This document shows, one piece after another, positions 1-5,106 of a stretch of DNA of 6,986 nucleotides. A program made the position numbers and the translations under genes. This DNA is from Candidatus Sericytochromatia bacterium (GTDB taxonomy: Bacteria; Cyanobacteriota; Sericytochromatia; UBA7694): NCBI GenBank assembly GCA_913773825.1, contig CAJYHH010000891.1, positions 1-6,986 on the forward strand, written 5' to 3'. Within the stretch, counting starts at the first letter, position 1. Each line of letters begins with the position of its first letter. The notes beneath the pieces are model-generated. The model saw nothing but the letters and a program-made list of their open reading frames with translations, ran no database searches and was not told the DNA's origin.

Positions 1-2
1 TA

Positions 3-122
3 CGGGGTTTTGGGGAAAGCGTCAACCCGATTCAACATCTTGTTTTTCGCTTGCCTTTACCGAACCTTAAGCTCAATGTCAGCTCATTCAGATTACCGAA
101 CCTTCGCTCACCTGCACAGTAG
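3..122 (+). CDS. Possible C-terminal tail of an upstream gene (partial, uncertain)
   Basis: An open frame enters from the left edge and stops at TAG (120-122), giving about 39 residues. A direct repeat here (TTACCGAACCTT at 57-68 and 93-104) is exactly 36 bp apart, so it is in frame and would encode LPNL twice, 12 residues apart. That fits a short peptide repeat at a protein C-terminus. The translated tail resembles nothing I recognise. The other two forward frames are also open for 22 to 46 codons, and a minus-strand start near 40 could run off the edge. The assignment rests only on the in-frame repeat and is weak. Confidence 0.25.
   Translation, partial: RGFGESVNPIQHLVFRLPLPNLKLNVSSFRLPNLRSPAQ
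57..104 (+). repeat. 12-bp direct repeat, 36-bp period
   Basis: TTACCGAACCTT occurs at 57-68 and at 93-104, each followed closely by a GCTCA sequence (71-75 and 106-110), with a further AGCTCA at 81-86 between them. The 36-bp period is a multiple of three, which is compatible with a coding repeat. Otherwise it may be a pair of binding sites. Confidence 0.6.
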
Positions 123-157
123 ATCCAAAAAATTTTGTTAATCTTTTATCAACAGAT

Positions 158-183
158 GCCTGAACAACAAGCCTGAACAACAA
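158..183 (+). repeat. Perfect 13-bp tandem duplication
   Basis: GCCTGAACAACAA is present twice back to back (158-170 and 171-183), and the next two bases (GC) begin a third copy. It lies in non-coding DNA about 75 bp upstream of the MmcQ-like gene. It probably arose by replication slippage; a regulatory role cannot be excluded. Confidence 0.7.
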
Positions 184-244
184 GCACTAATAGAATCCTG
201 CTTCTTATTAAAAAGCTTCCCCTATTACATACAGGCATCGCCCT

Positions 245-250
245 TATACT
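245..250 (+). promoter_or_regulatory. Candidate -10 box close to the start codon of the MmcQ-like gene
   Basis: TATACT matches the sigma70 -10 consensus at five of six positions and ends 7 bp before the ATG at 258. Transcription would then begin at or within a base or two of the start codon, giving a leaderless mRNA. This fits the absence of any Shine-Dalgarno sequence before the ATG. No good -35 hexamer is visible at 16-18 bp spacing. Confidence 0.35.
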
Positions 251-257
251 ACTGTTT

Positions 258-674
258 ATGGTTAAGAAAAACTCCCCAGCCCCGATTCTGACTTTTGAAG
301 ACCTTAAACAATACTGCTTAAGTAAAGCAGGCGCGACCCATGATTTTCCGTTTGGCCCTGAAGTTGGGGTCTTTCGCGTTGAGGGCAAAATCTTTGCCCT
401 CAGCAACCCTGAAGTTGTTCCCGTTAAAATCAATCTAAAATGTGAACCTCGGCTAGCGGAGCTTTTACGCGAGGAGTATCAAGCGGTTGTCCCTGGCTGG
501 CATATGAATAAACGTCACTGGAACACAGTCAGTACAGGTTCTGACTTACCAGATGAACTTGTTCGTGACCAGATTAGCCGCTCATATGATCTGATTGTTG
601 CCAGCTTGCCCAAAAGAGTTCAGGCTGAACTGGAATATAAACGCCTGAGCCAAGGTGAACCTGAGTCAACTTAA
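258..674 (+). CDS. MmcQ/YjbR family protein (DUF419-type)
   Basis: A 138-residue protein with the hallmarks of the MmcQ/YjbR (CyaY-like fold) family: GATHDFPFGPE near residues 25-35, a short VFRVEGKIFAL strand pair at about 38-48, INLKCEP at 58-64, and VVPGWHMNKRHWNTV at 77-91. An LPDELVRDQISRSYDLI helix follows near residues 97-113. Family members are small cytoplasmic proteins of about 115-140 residues, often annotated as DNA-binding, with no established biochemical role. About a dozen residues precede the usual family start, and no better downstream start is visible. No Shine-Dalgarno sequence precedes the ATG; a -10-like TATACT lies just upstream. The gene ends 3 bp from the converging deformylase gene. 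The family call is firm; the function is unknown. Confidence 0.9.
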   Translation: MVKKNSPAPILTFEDLKQYCLSKAGATHDFPFGPEVGVFRVEGKIFALSNPEVVPVKINLKCEPRLAELLREEYQAVVPGWHMNKRHWNTVSTGSDLPDELVRDQISRSYDLIVASLPKRVQAELEYKRLSQGEPEST

Positions 675-677
675 ACA

Positions 678-1286
678 TCAGCGAACCAGGTCTATTCCTA
701 ATTCGCGACAGACCTCCGCAACTGGTTTTTCAGTCCAGTAAGGCATTTGTTGCTGTGTACAAAACGAACGACTTAGCATTCGGTCCAGATACAGTCGGCC
801 ATGTAGATGATCAACTTCATGCTGCAAAATTCGCGCATGCCAACCCGATGCCTCAAGCTCAACAGCTTCAGCGCGTTCATTTAAACAGCGCAGGCGCACG
901 CGTTTGGCGCGCGGAACTAAAGCGCCAAAACCAGCCACACTCAGACACCCTTCAAAAAAGACAGCTTGTTGCTCGGCGTTTTCCTGCTCCAACAATTCCA
1001 GCTCAGGATTGATGATGACGTGTAAAGGCACCGGTATACGCTCAAACTCGCGTAGATTTTCAGGCGTCCAGCGCGCCAGATATTCAGGCCGATCTTCAAT
1101 CACCGCAATCTGCAGACTGACGCCAATTTGCGGTGCAGCCAGTCCTACACCTGGCGCCTCACGCATAGCAGCAATCATCTCCCGAATCAGATGCTGACAG
1201 CCGTCTTTAAGAATATCGGCTTCGGGCACAGCCAGCGCTCGCTGGCGCAAAACGGGGTGGCCGGCCTGGCAAATTTCAGGCGTCAT
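678..1286 (-). CDS. def: Peptide deformylase
   Basis: This cytoplasmic metalloenzyme removes the formyl group from the N-terminal methionine of new proteins. All three catalytic motifs are intact: GVGLAAPQ at residues 46-53, EGCLS at 112-116 and HEVDH at 156-160. Metal ligands are Cys114, His156 and His160; the general base is Glu157. At 202 residues it is longer than the roughly 170-residue E. coli enzyme. The extra length lies in a segment between motifs I and II (about residues 65-90) and in a C-terminal tail after residue 170. The start is supported by AGGAGG at 1301-1296, 9 nt upstream. Its ATG overlaps the sulfurtransferase stop by one base (TGATG), implying translational coupling. The common partner fmt is not adjacent, so this may be a second def copy. 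Confidence 0.95.
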   Translation of the reverse strand: MTPEICQAGHPVLRQRALAVPEADILKDGCQHLIREMIAAMREAPGVGLAAPQIGVSLQIAVIEDRPEYLARWTPENLREFERIPVPLHVIINPELELLEQENAEQQAVFFEGCLSVAGFGALVPRAKRVRLRCLNERAEAVELEASGWHARILQHEVDHLHGRLYLDRMLSRSFCTQQQMPYWTEKPVAEVCRELGIDLVR

Positions 1287-2137
1287 CAGCTTTTGCCTCC
1301 TGTTTCAACCGGATTTTCGGCATAGCTGACCCAGTCACTCCAGGAGCCTGCATATAAGCGCGCACCCCGATAACCGGCTTCTTCAAGTGCAAGCAAATTA
1401 TGGCAGGCTGTTACACCAGAGCCACAATAGACAATCACTTCCTGAGCACATTCCAGCTCTAATGGCGTCAAGTCATGGCGTAATTGTTCGGCTGATTTAA
1501 AACAACCGATTTTTTGGGGATCGAGATTATCAGCAAAGGGACGGTTTAGTGCGCCAGGAATATGTCCAGCTTGGGGATCCAAAGGCTCAGTTTCGCCCCG
1601 ATAACGCTCGGGCGCCCGCGCATCCAATAAGGTAATGCCACCACGGTTAAGACGTGATCGCACTTCTTCCATGCTTAACAACATGTCAGGACGGGGACGG
1701 GGTACAAAATGTCGGGCAATTGGCAGACTTTCTTCAGACGTTATCGCTTGACCAGCTGTTTTCCAGGCGGGGTAACCACCATCCAGCACACGCACAGCAT
1801 CATGACCGAGCCAGCGCAGCAGCCACCATAACCGACCAGCATACATCCCTCCAGCGTCGTCATAAACAACCACTTCACTTTGATTGCCAATTCCACAACG
1901 GCCCAGAACTTGCGCCAGACGGGCCGGGTCAGGCAAAGGGTGACGCCCACCATGTTCCGTCAGCGGATCAGACAAGTCAGTCGCTAAATCCAGATAAATT
2001 GCGCCAGGTAAATGAGCTTCTGTATAGACGTGACGGCCGTAATCTAAATCAGAAAGCGCATAACGCGTATCAATGATTACGAGATTGGGATCTCCCAGCT
2101 GTTTAGCCAGCTCCGCGACCTGAATCAGATTGGACAT
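1286..2137 (-). CDS. sseA: 3-Mercaptopyruvate sulfurtransferase-type double rhodanese protein
   Basis: A 283-residue protein made of two rhodanese domains (about 1-130 and 150-283), the standard length for this family. The N-terminal inactive domain carries VYDDAGGMYAGRLWWLLR at 91-108 and VLDGGYPAW at 117-125. The C-terminal domain has the catalytic loop CGSGVT, with the persulfide-forming Cys238. The Gly-Ser after the cysteine is typical of mercaptopyruvate sulfurtransferases; thiosulfate sulfurtransferases usually carry Arg-Lys there. The protein would move sulfane sulfur from 3-mercaptopyruvate to thiols or cyanide in the cytoplasm. The start at 2137 is chosen because AGGAGG (2150-2145) lies 7 nt upstream and the protein then aligns with the family. 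A longer frame to 2206 is open but has no such site. It is the first gene of a two-gene operon with deformylase. The substrate remains inferred. Confidence 0.92.
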   Translation of the reverse strand: MSNLIQVAELAKQLGDPNLVIIDTRYALSDLDYGRHVYTEAHLPGAIYLDLATDLSDPLTEHGGRHPLPDPARLAQVLGRCGIGNQSEVVVYDDAGGMYAGRLWWLLRWLGHDAVRVLDGGYPAWKTAGQAITSEESLPIARHFVPRPRPDMLLSMEEVRSRLNRGGITLLDARAPERYRGETEPLDPQAGHIPGALNRPFADNLDPQKIGCFKSAEQLRHDLTPLELECAQEVIVYCGSGVTACHNLLALEEAGYRGARLYAGSWSDWVSYAENPVETGGKS

Positions 2138-2144
2138 GGGAAAT

Positions 2145-2150
2145 CCTCCT
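2145..2150 (-). promoter_or_regulatory. Strong ribosome binding site fixing the sulfurtransferase start
   Basis: On the minus strand AGGAGG lies 7 nt before the ATG at 2137. It decides between this start and the in-frame ATGs at 2206 and 2203, which lack a comparable site. The same hexamer recurs at 1301-1296 before deformylase. Confidence 0.85.
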
Positions 2151-2158
2151 TTGTAACC

Positions 2159-2186
2159 ACTATAAACACATAGAGATAAGGGCCAA
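2159..2186 (-). promoter_or_regulatory. Candidate promoter of the sulfurtransferase-deformylase operon
   Basis: Read on the minus strand, TTGGCC (2186-2181) and TATAGT (2164-2159) are 16 bp apart, matching four of six -35 and five of six -10 consensus bases. The predicted start near 2152 gives a short leader that still holds the AGGAGG site. This is a motif match by eye. Confidence 0.4.
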
Positions 2187-2209
2187 TGTACCAGAAAGCT
2201 CATCACAAC

Positions 2210-2227
2210 TTATACAAATTTGTGTAA
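2210..2227. promoter_or_regulatory. AT-rich 18-bp dyad, candidate operator
   Basis: ACAAATTTGT (2214-2223) is a perfect palindrome, extended by TTA and TAA arms to 2210-2227 with a single non-matching pair. It lies in the divergent intergenic region, about 25 bp upstream of the sulfurtransferase -35. Symmetry and position suit a dimeric regulator site. No regulator gene is nearby to match it. Confidence 0.35.
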
Positions 2228-2265
2228 AGCCAGCGGCTAGACCATCGTAGGCCCTCCGTGCTTTA

Positions 2266-2355
2266 GGGTCAAGTCTCTGATTGGTGATAAAAGCTCAGGG
2301 TCTACCTTAGAATCTATCTATAAAAGACCCAAAGCTGCTTTTTGGTATCTGGGTC
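2266..2355 (+). promoter_or_regulatory. Upstream region of the DUF3817 gene: repeated GGGTC motifs, -10-like box and hairpin
   Basis: GGGTC appears at 2266-2270, 2298-2302 and 2351-2355, with an inverted GACCC at 2326-2330. A TATAAA box at 2319-2324 could be a -10. At the matching -35 position there is an AGGGTC copy (2297-2302) instead of a TTGACA-like hexamer, which would suit an activator-dependent promoter. Downstream, GACCCA (2326-2331) can pair with TGGGTC (2350-2355), and internally CCAAA can pair with TTTGG or AAAGC with GCTTT, giving mutually exclusive leader structures. All of this is pattern reading without supporting data. Confidence 0.3.
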
Positions 2356-2429
2356 AACTAAACCAGGCAGACGTAGACACAGCCACACAGCTACAATAAA
2401 GCTAGATTCCCCGAAAGGACCTTGCGTTT

Positions 2430-2726
2430 ATGTCCCTGATTGAACGCTTACGGCTAACTGGCGTAATTGAAGGCTATTCTTATTTATTTTTATTTGTCGT
2501 CGCTATGCCGCTCAAGTATCTGGCCCATCAGCCTCTGGCAGTCCAGATTGGAGGTTGGATTCACGGTGTCTTTTTTGTCTTGTTTAATATTGTGCTGTTA
2601 CAGGCCACGCTTAAATATCGCTGGTCCCTGTTTCAATACGCGATTGGTTTTGCCTCAGCCTGGATCCCCTTTGGCACGTTTTTTCTCGATCGCAAGCTCA
2701 AACAAATTGAGTTTCCAGCTGACTAA
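2430..2726 (+). CDS. DUF3817-type small integral membrane protein
   Basis: A 98-residue protein with about three hydrophobic segments (roughly residues 13-28, 38-60 and 66-86) and a short basic and acidic tail. Family landmarks are visible: an early Leu-x-Gly-x-x-Glu-Gly pattern (GVIEGYSYL at 11-19), MPLKY at 26-30, a central HG at 45-46, and PFGTFFLD at 80-87. Length and layout match the DUF3817 (YdzA-like) family, whose function is not established; it would sit in the cytoplasmic membrane. AAAGGA at 2414-2419 lies 10 nt before the ATG. It is followed 12 bp after its stop by a strong terminator, so it forms its own transcription unit, separate from the downstream kinase. Confidence 0.85.
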   Translation: MSLIERLRLTGVIEGYSYLFLFVVAMPLKYLAHQPLAVQIGGWIHGVFFVLFNIVLLQATLKYRWSLFQYAIGFASAWIPFGTFFLDRKLKQIEFPAD

Positions 2727-2738
2727 ATAGATACAATG

Positions 2739-2774
2739 AAAGCCCTTCAGATTTTAAAACCTGAAGGGCTTTTT
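2739..2774 (+). terminator. Rho-independent terminator after the DUF3817 gene
   Basis: A perfect 12-bp stem, AAAGCCCTTCAG (2739-2750) paired with CTGAAGGGCTTT (2761-2772), encloses a 10-nt loop. The T-rich end of the stem continues into further Ts to 2774. It separates the membrane protein gene from the kinase. Confidence 0.92.
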
Positions 2775-2784
2775 ACTGCATCTG

Positions 2785-2802
2785 TCAGACATATCAGACA
2801 TA
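2785..2802 (+). repeat. Perfect 9-bp tandem repeat before the kinase start
   Basis: TCAGACATA occurs twice back to back (2785-2793 and 2794-2802), between the terminator and the kinase start. It overlaps where a promoter or operator would be expected, and the second copy runs into the AGGGA that could serve as ribosome binding site. It could be a two-half-site operator or a slippage product. Confidence 0.55.
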
Positions 2803-2817
2803 GGGAAAAATTTCTGT

Positions 2818-3927
2818 ATGAGGTCAATGATGACAACACCTATCGGCTCCCTGCTTGCGGTTGATGACGATCCAGATTCACTCTATCTACTCGAAGGTCT
2901 GCTTAAACCTTTAGGACACCGCATTCGCTGTATCAGTCAGGCTGATGCCGTGATCCAGGCCTTGCACCAGGAGCCAGCAGAACTGGTGCTAATGGATATT
3001 GAAATGCCTGGTATCAATGGAATTGAACTCTGTCGTCAGATTCAGGCTCATCATAAACTTAAAGGAATACCGGTTATTTTTGTTACGGCCCGCCATGATG
3101 AAGTGGCTTTGGCAAATGCTTTTGCCGCCGGTGGCCGGGATTATCTGACTAAACCCTTCAGAAAAACCGATATTCAAGCCCGTATTGGCACACATCTGGC
3201 TCTGCATCGCGCCGAACAGCAGCTTCAGCAGCAGCTTGCGTTGCGCGATCTCATGATCACCATGTTGTCCCATGATCTGCGTGGCCCCTTAGGCACAGCC
3301 GGAATTTTTATTGAACAAATGATTGAAGGCCCATTTACCCAGCCAGAATTGATGGCTCGCCTGGCTTTACTTAGAAACTCACTTAACTCAACTCATCAGC
3401 TGCTTGAGCAGACGCTTGACTGGGCCCGCAGCATTCAGCATGATCTGCCCTTTTGCCCGGTTTGGAGCGATCTCAAACAGCTTGCACACCACAGCCTCGA
3501 AGCCTATCGCTTAAAAGCCCATGAAAAAAACATCCGTCTAGAAGTCAAAGTCCCAGATCGAGCAATGGCTTTACTGGATCCTGACCTGATCCGCACTTCA
3601 TTACTTAATTTAATGAATAACGCGCTTAAGTACACAGCAGAAGGAGGCCAAGTCATACTCAGTGCTGAGTATGGGGACCGTGAAGTTAAACTCAGCGTAT
3701 GCGATACAGGAATAGGAATGAGCGCAGAACAAGTCCGTGCGCTTGAGCAGCAGCAAACTATCAATAGCCGGGCTGGCACCCAGGGTGAAAAAGGCAGCGG
3801 CCTCGGCATTAAAATCTGTCAACAGCTGGCTGCCCGCCATGGCGGACGCCTTCACATTGCCAGTCAGCCTGGGCAGGGAAGTTGTTTTACGCTGATTCTG
3901 CCTGGCACCGTCCGTTTTTCAGACTAA
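2818..3927 (+). CDS. Response regulator-histidine kinase (REC-HisKA-HATPase_c), cytoplasmic
   Basis: A 369-residue signalling protein. Residues about 11-125 form a receiver domain: acidic cluster Asp16-Asp18, phosphoacceptor Asp60 in VLMDIEMPG, switch residue Thr90 and Lys112 in LTKPF. A glutamine-rich linker helix (about 131-145) leads to the dimerisation domain, with H-box SHDLRGP and phosphorylated His152. The ATPase domain has an N-box NLMNNALKY (Asn268), G1 DTGIG (296-300) and G2 GSGLG (326-330), so the kinase looks active. There is no membrane segment and no PAS or GAF sensor; the N-terminal receiver must take the input, as in REC-first kinases that extend a phosphorelay. No partner regulator is adjacent. 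The start is ambiguous: ATG at 2818 has AGGGA 12 nt upstream, while ATG at 2830 has GAGG 6 nt upstream; both keep the full receiver. Confidence 0.93.
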   Translation: MRSMMTTPIGSLLAVDDDPDSLYLLEGLLKPLGHRIRCISQADAVIQALHQEPAELVLMDIEMPGINGIELCRQIQAHHKLKGIPVIFVTARHDEVALANAFAAGGRDYLTKPFRKTDIQARIGTHLALHRAEQQLQQQLALRDLMITMLSHDLRGPLGTAGIFIEQMIEGPFTQPELMARLALLRNSLNSTHQLLEQTLDWARSIQHDLPFCPVWSDLKQLAHHSLEAYRLKAHEKNIRLEVKVPDRAMALLDPDLIRTSLLNLMNNALKYTAEGGQVILSAEYGDREVKLSVCDTGIGMSAEQVRALEQQQTINSRAGTQGEKGSGLGIKICQQLAARHGGRLHIASQPGQGSCFTLILPGTVRFSD

Positions 3928-3960
3928 ACATCATCTTTCATTACATTTGTAACGGCTAAA

Positions 3961-4012
3961 AATACTCAACAACTTGTCCTATTGCTTAAAAAACCCAAAG
4001 CCAATACTCAAC
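3961..4012 (+). repeat. 10-bp direct repeat AATACTCAAC, 42-bp period
   Basis: AATACTCAAC occurs at 3961-3970 and 4003-4012, upstream of the TPR promoter. The 42-bp spacing is about four helical turns, placing both copies on one face of the DNA. Two inverted partial copies (GTTGAG) lie downstream of the predicted transcription start. Confidence 0.5.
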
Positions 4013-4037
4013 TGAGCTTCAACTCGTTTTTACGATT

Positions 4038-4065
4038 TTTACAGTTTCAGCTGGCATGCTATAAA
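4038..4065 (+). promoter_or_regulatory. Sigma70-type promoter with extended -10, upstream of the TPR gene
   Basis: TTTACA (4038-4043) and TATAAA (4060-4065) are 16 bp apart, each matching five of six consensus bases, and TG at 4057-4058 provides an extended -10. The predicted start is near 4072-4073, only about 5 bases before the hairpin at 4078. That gives the TPR gene a leader of about 277 nt, or starts a separate small RNA. Confidence 0.6.
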
Positions 4066-4077
4066 AGTAACCAGCAC

Positions 4078-4135
4078 AGGAGCGGCCAACACGATCAGGT
4101 TGAGAACTGAAACGGGTTGAGAACAGGCCGCTCCT
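4078..4135 (+). ncRNA. Candidate structured RNA leader or small RNA: 10-bp hairpin with repeated loop motif
   Basis: AGGAGCGGCC (4078-4087) pairs perfectly with GGCCGCTCCT (4126-4135), GC-rich against an AT-richer background. The 38-nt loop carries GGTTGAGAAC twice (4098-4107 and 4115-4124). The hairpin begins about 5 nt after the start predicted from the promoter at 4038-4065, as expected for a 5'-protecting stem or regulatory leader. There is no T-run after it, so it is not an ordinary terminator. It matches no riboswitch class that I recognise. Whether it is a leader of the TPR gene or an independent RNA cannot be told from sequence. Confidence 0.45.
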
Positions 4136-4314
4136 CAGCTCGGTTTATCGGCAAAGTGGACCTGCGTTTAAGCGAATAAAACACCTGTATAAAGATTCCA
4201 TCAAGAAAAGAATTGAAGCCTGGAGCCGTATGCCAGCGATCATTTAAACTGAAAGCATTAGCATCGCCTAGATTGGCTGAATTCTCCAGACCTTACGATG
4301 TTTTTTCCGAAGGT

Positions 4315-4353
4315 ATGATGCAGCCAGAAAGCCTGCAGTTGACAGGAAAATGA
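4315..4353 (+). CDS. Possible 12-residue upstream ORF coupled to the TPR gene
   Basis: An ATG at 4315, with a second ATG at 4318, opens the frame MMQPESLQLTGK. Its TGA (4351-4353) overlaps the TPR start codon as ATGA, the usual arrangement for translational coupling. GAAGG at 4309-4313 is close but usable for the second ATG. The peptide is too short for a family call. It could be a leader peptide or chance. Confidence 0.3.
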   Translation: MMQPESLQLTGK

Positions 4354-4988
4354 GGATTCTGAAGACTCTTTATACGATGATTGACGCCTGGACAGCATTT
4401 GAGCAAAAGAATTATCAACTGGCCGGGCATATTTGGCTGAGTTTAATGGCAGCCAGCGAAGATGCTGAGACACACTGCCGTATTCAGCTGGGTTATGCCC
4501 TGGTTTTAATTGCCCAGCGCCAATTTCGTGAAGCAACGGCCTTGCTCAATGAACTTTACGAAATCACGGGTGATTCTATTTGCCTGCACCAGCTGGGTTA
4601 TACCGCCCGCGAATCAGGCAATCTGGATCTGGCACGCACTCACTTTATGGCCGAACAAGCCTGTTTACCCTATAACAACTATCTGGCTTTAGCGGTTAAT
4701 GCTTACGAACTCGGCATGATCGCCCTTGAACAGAATAAACTGTCTGTAGCCTTTCACTATGCGCGTCGTAGCGTCGAATATGCCCAACAGGCGAAAGATC
4801 CCATTGCAGAGGGTTATGCTTATCATCTGCTCGGTGAAGTCCGACAATCGCTTAAAGATCCAGAAAAAGCTCAGGATTGTTATGAAGCCTGTCAACAAGC
4901 TCTGGCTCGTCTGCCCCAGCCCCTTGCTTTGCAAAATCTCGATTTGCGTGTAACAGATTTACTGCTGCATCCGATTGCAGCAGCCTGA
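4350..4988 (+). CDS. Tetratricopeptide repeat (TPR) protein
   Basis: A 212-residue, all-helical protein with about five TPR-like helix pairs: residues 12-36, 43-75, 78-105, 112-145 and 153-186. The third (LHQLGYTARESGNLDLARTH) and fifth (YAYHLLGEVRQSLKDPEKAQ) show the canonical spacing of small and aromatic residues best. There is no signal peptide, membrane segment or catalytic domain, so it is likely a cytoplasmic protein-interaction scaffold; the partner is unknown. The chosen ATG has AGGAAA just upstream. ATG at 4377 (residue 10) is an alternative, starting right before the first repeat. A long leader with a strong promoter, a hairpin and a possible upstream ORF precedes it. The tail ends in an Ala-rich stretch and is followed within 11 bp by the hairpin array. 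Confidence 0.8.
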   Translation: MRILKTLYTMIDAWTAFEQKNYQLAGHIWLSLMAASEDAETHCRIQLGYALVLIAQRQFREATALLNELYEITGDSICLHQLGYTARESGNLDLARTHFMAEQACLPYNNYLALAVNAYELGMIALEQNKLSVAFHYARRSVEYAQQAKDPIAEGYAYHLLGEVRQSLKDPEKAQDCYEACQQALARLPQPLALQNLDLRVTDLLLHPIAAA

Positions 4989-4998
4989 TAGAGGCGTA

Positions 4999-5074
4999 AG
5001 AGGGTGAGAGCGCTGCGCGCGGTTCAGAGCGCCATTGGCGCGTTTGAGGACCTCGCTGCGCTGGTCCGTTTAGG
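4999..5074 (+). repeat. Hairpin array with GTTTAG-like spacers, left half (3' of the TPR gene)
   Basis: Starting with AGAGGG (4999-5004), three palindromes alternate with a near-constant spacer. The spacers are TGAG (5005-5008), GTTCAG (5022-5027), GTTTGAG (5042-5048) and GTTTAGG (5068-5074). The stems are GCGC/GCGC with loop TGC (5010-5020), GCGCC/GGCGC with loop ATT (5029-5041), and GGACC/GGTCC with a 10-nt loop (5048-5067). The array begins 11 bp after the TPR stop, so it would lie in that gene's 3' untranslated RNA. There is no T-tract, so it is not a standard terminator. Confidence 0.75.
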
Positions 5075-5106
5075 TTAAGCAGCAGTCTTCAACACCACTC
5101 TCTTCA

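Larger units (their letters stand above)
3928..4349 (+). other. 422-bp intergenic region between the kinase and TPR genes
   Basis: No substantial ORF or tRNA is visible. It holds, in order, a 10-bp direct repeat (3961-4012), an extended -10 promoter (4038-4065), a 10-bp-stem hairpin (4078-4135), about 180 bases without clear structure (4136-4314), and a 12-codon upstream ORF from 4315. Within the featureless stretch there is a five-codon ATG frame (4230-4247) preceded by GGAG, and a weak inverted repeat ACCTT/AAGGT (4290-4314) with a run of six Ts in its loop. No convincing terminator for the kinase is seen. Confidence 0.6.

Noticed and set aside
755..1325. Plus-strand open frames over the deformylase gene
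   Set aside because: Their translations show no recognisable family, and they lie antisense to a gene with all catalytic motifs intact.
1654..2076. Plus-strand open frame of 140 codons over the sulfurtransferase
   Set aside because: Its composition (His- and Gln-rich) looks like an antisense artefact, and the opposite strand encodes a complete double rhodanese protein.
2138..2206. Longer N-terminus for the sulfurtransferase starting at 2206
   Set aside because: The extra 23 residues lie outside the rhodanese fold, and the AGGAGG at 2150-2145 is correctly spaced only for the ATG at 2137.
4339..4344. TTGACA just before the TPR start as a -35 box
   Set aside because: The only -10-like sequence downstream (TTATAC at 4370) is 25 bp away, too far for sigma70, and would place the start inside the gene.
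4073..4349. Known riboswitch (for example a cyclic-di-GMP class) or housekeeping RNA in the TPR leader
   Set aside because: I could not find the conserved cores of the classes I know, and no terminator or sequestered ribosome site is clear. It is left as an unclassified candidate.
4258..4536. Minus-strand 92-codon open frame across the TPR start
   Set aside because: It is antisense to the TPR helices and covers the leader; no homology or ribosome binding site supports it.
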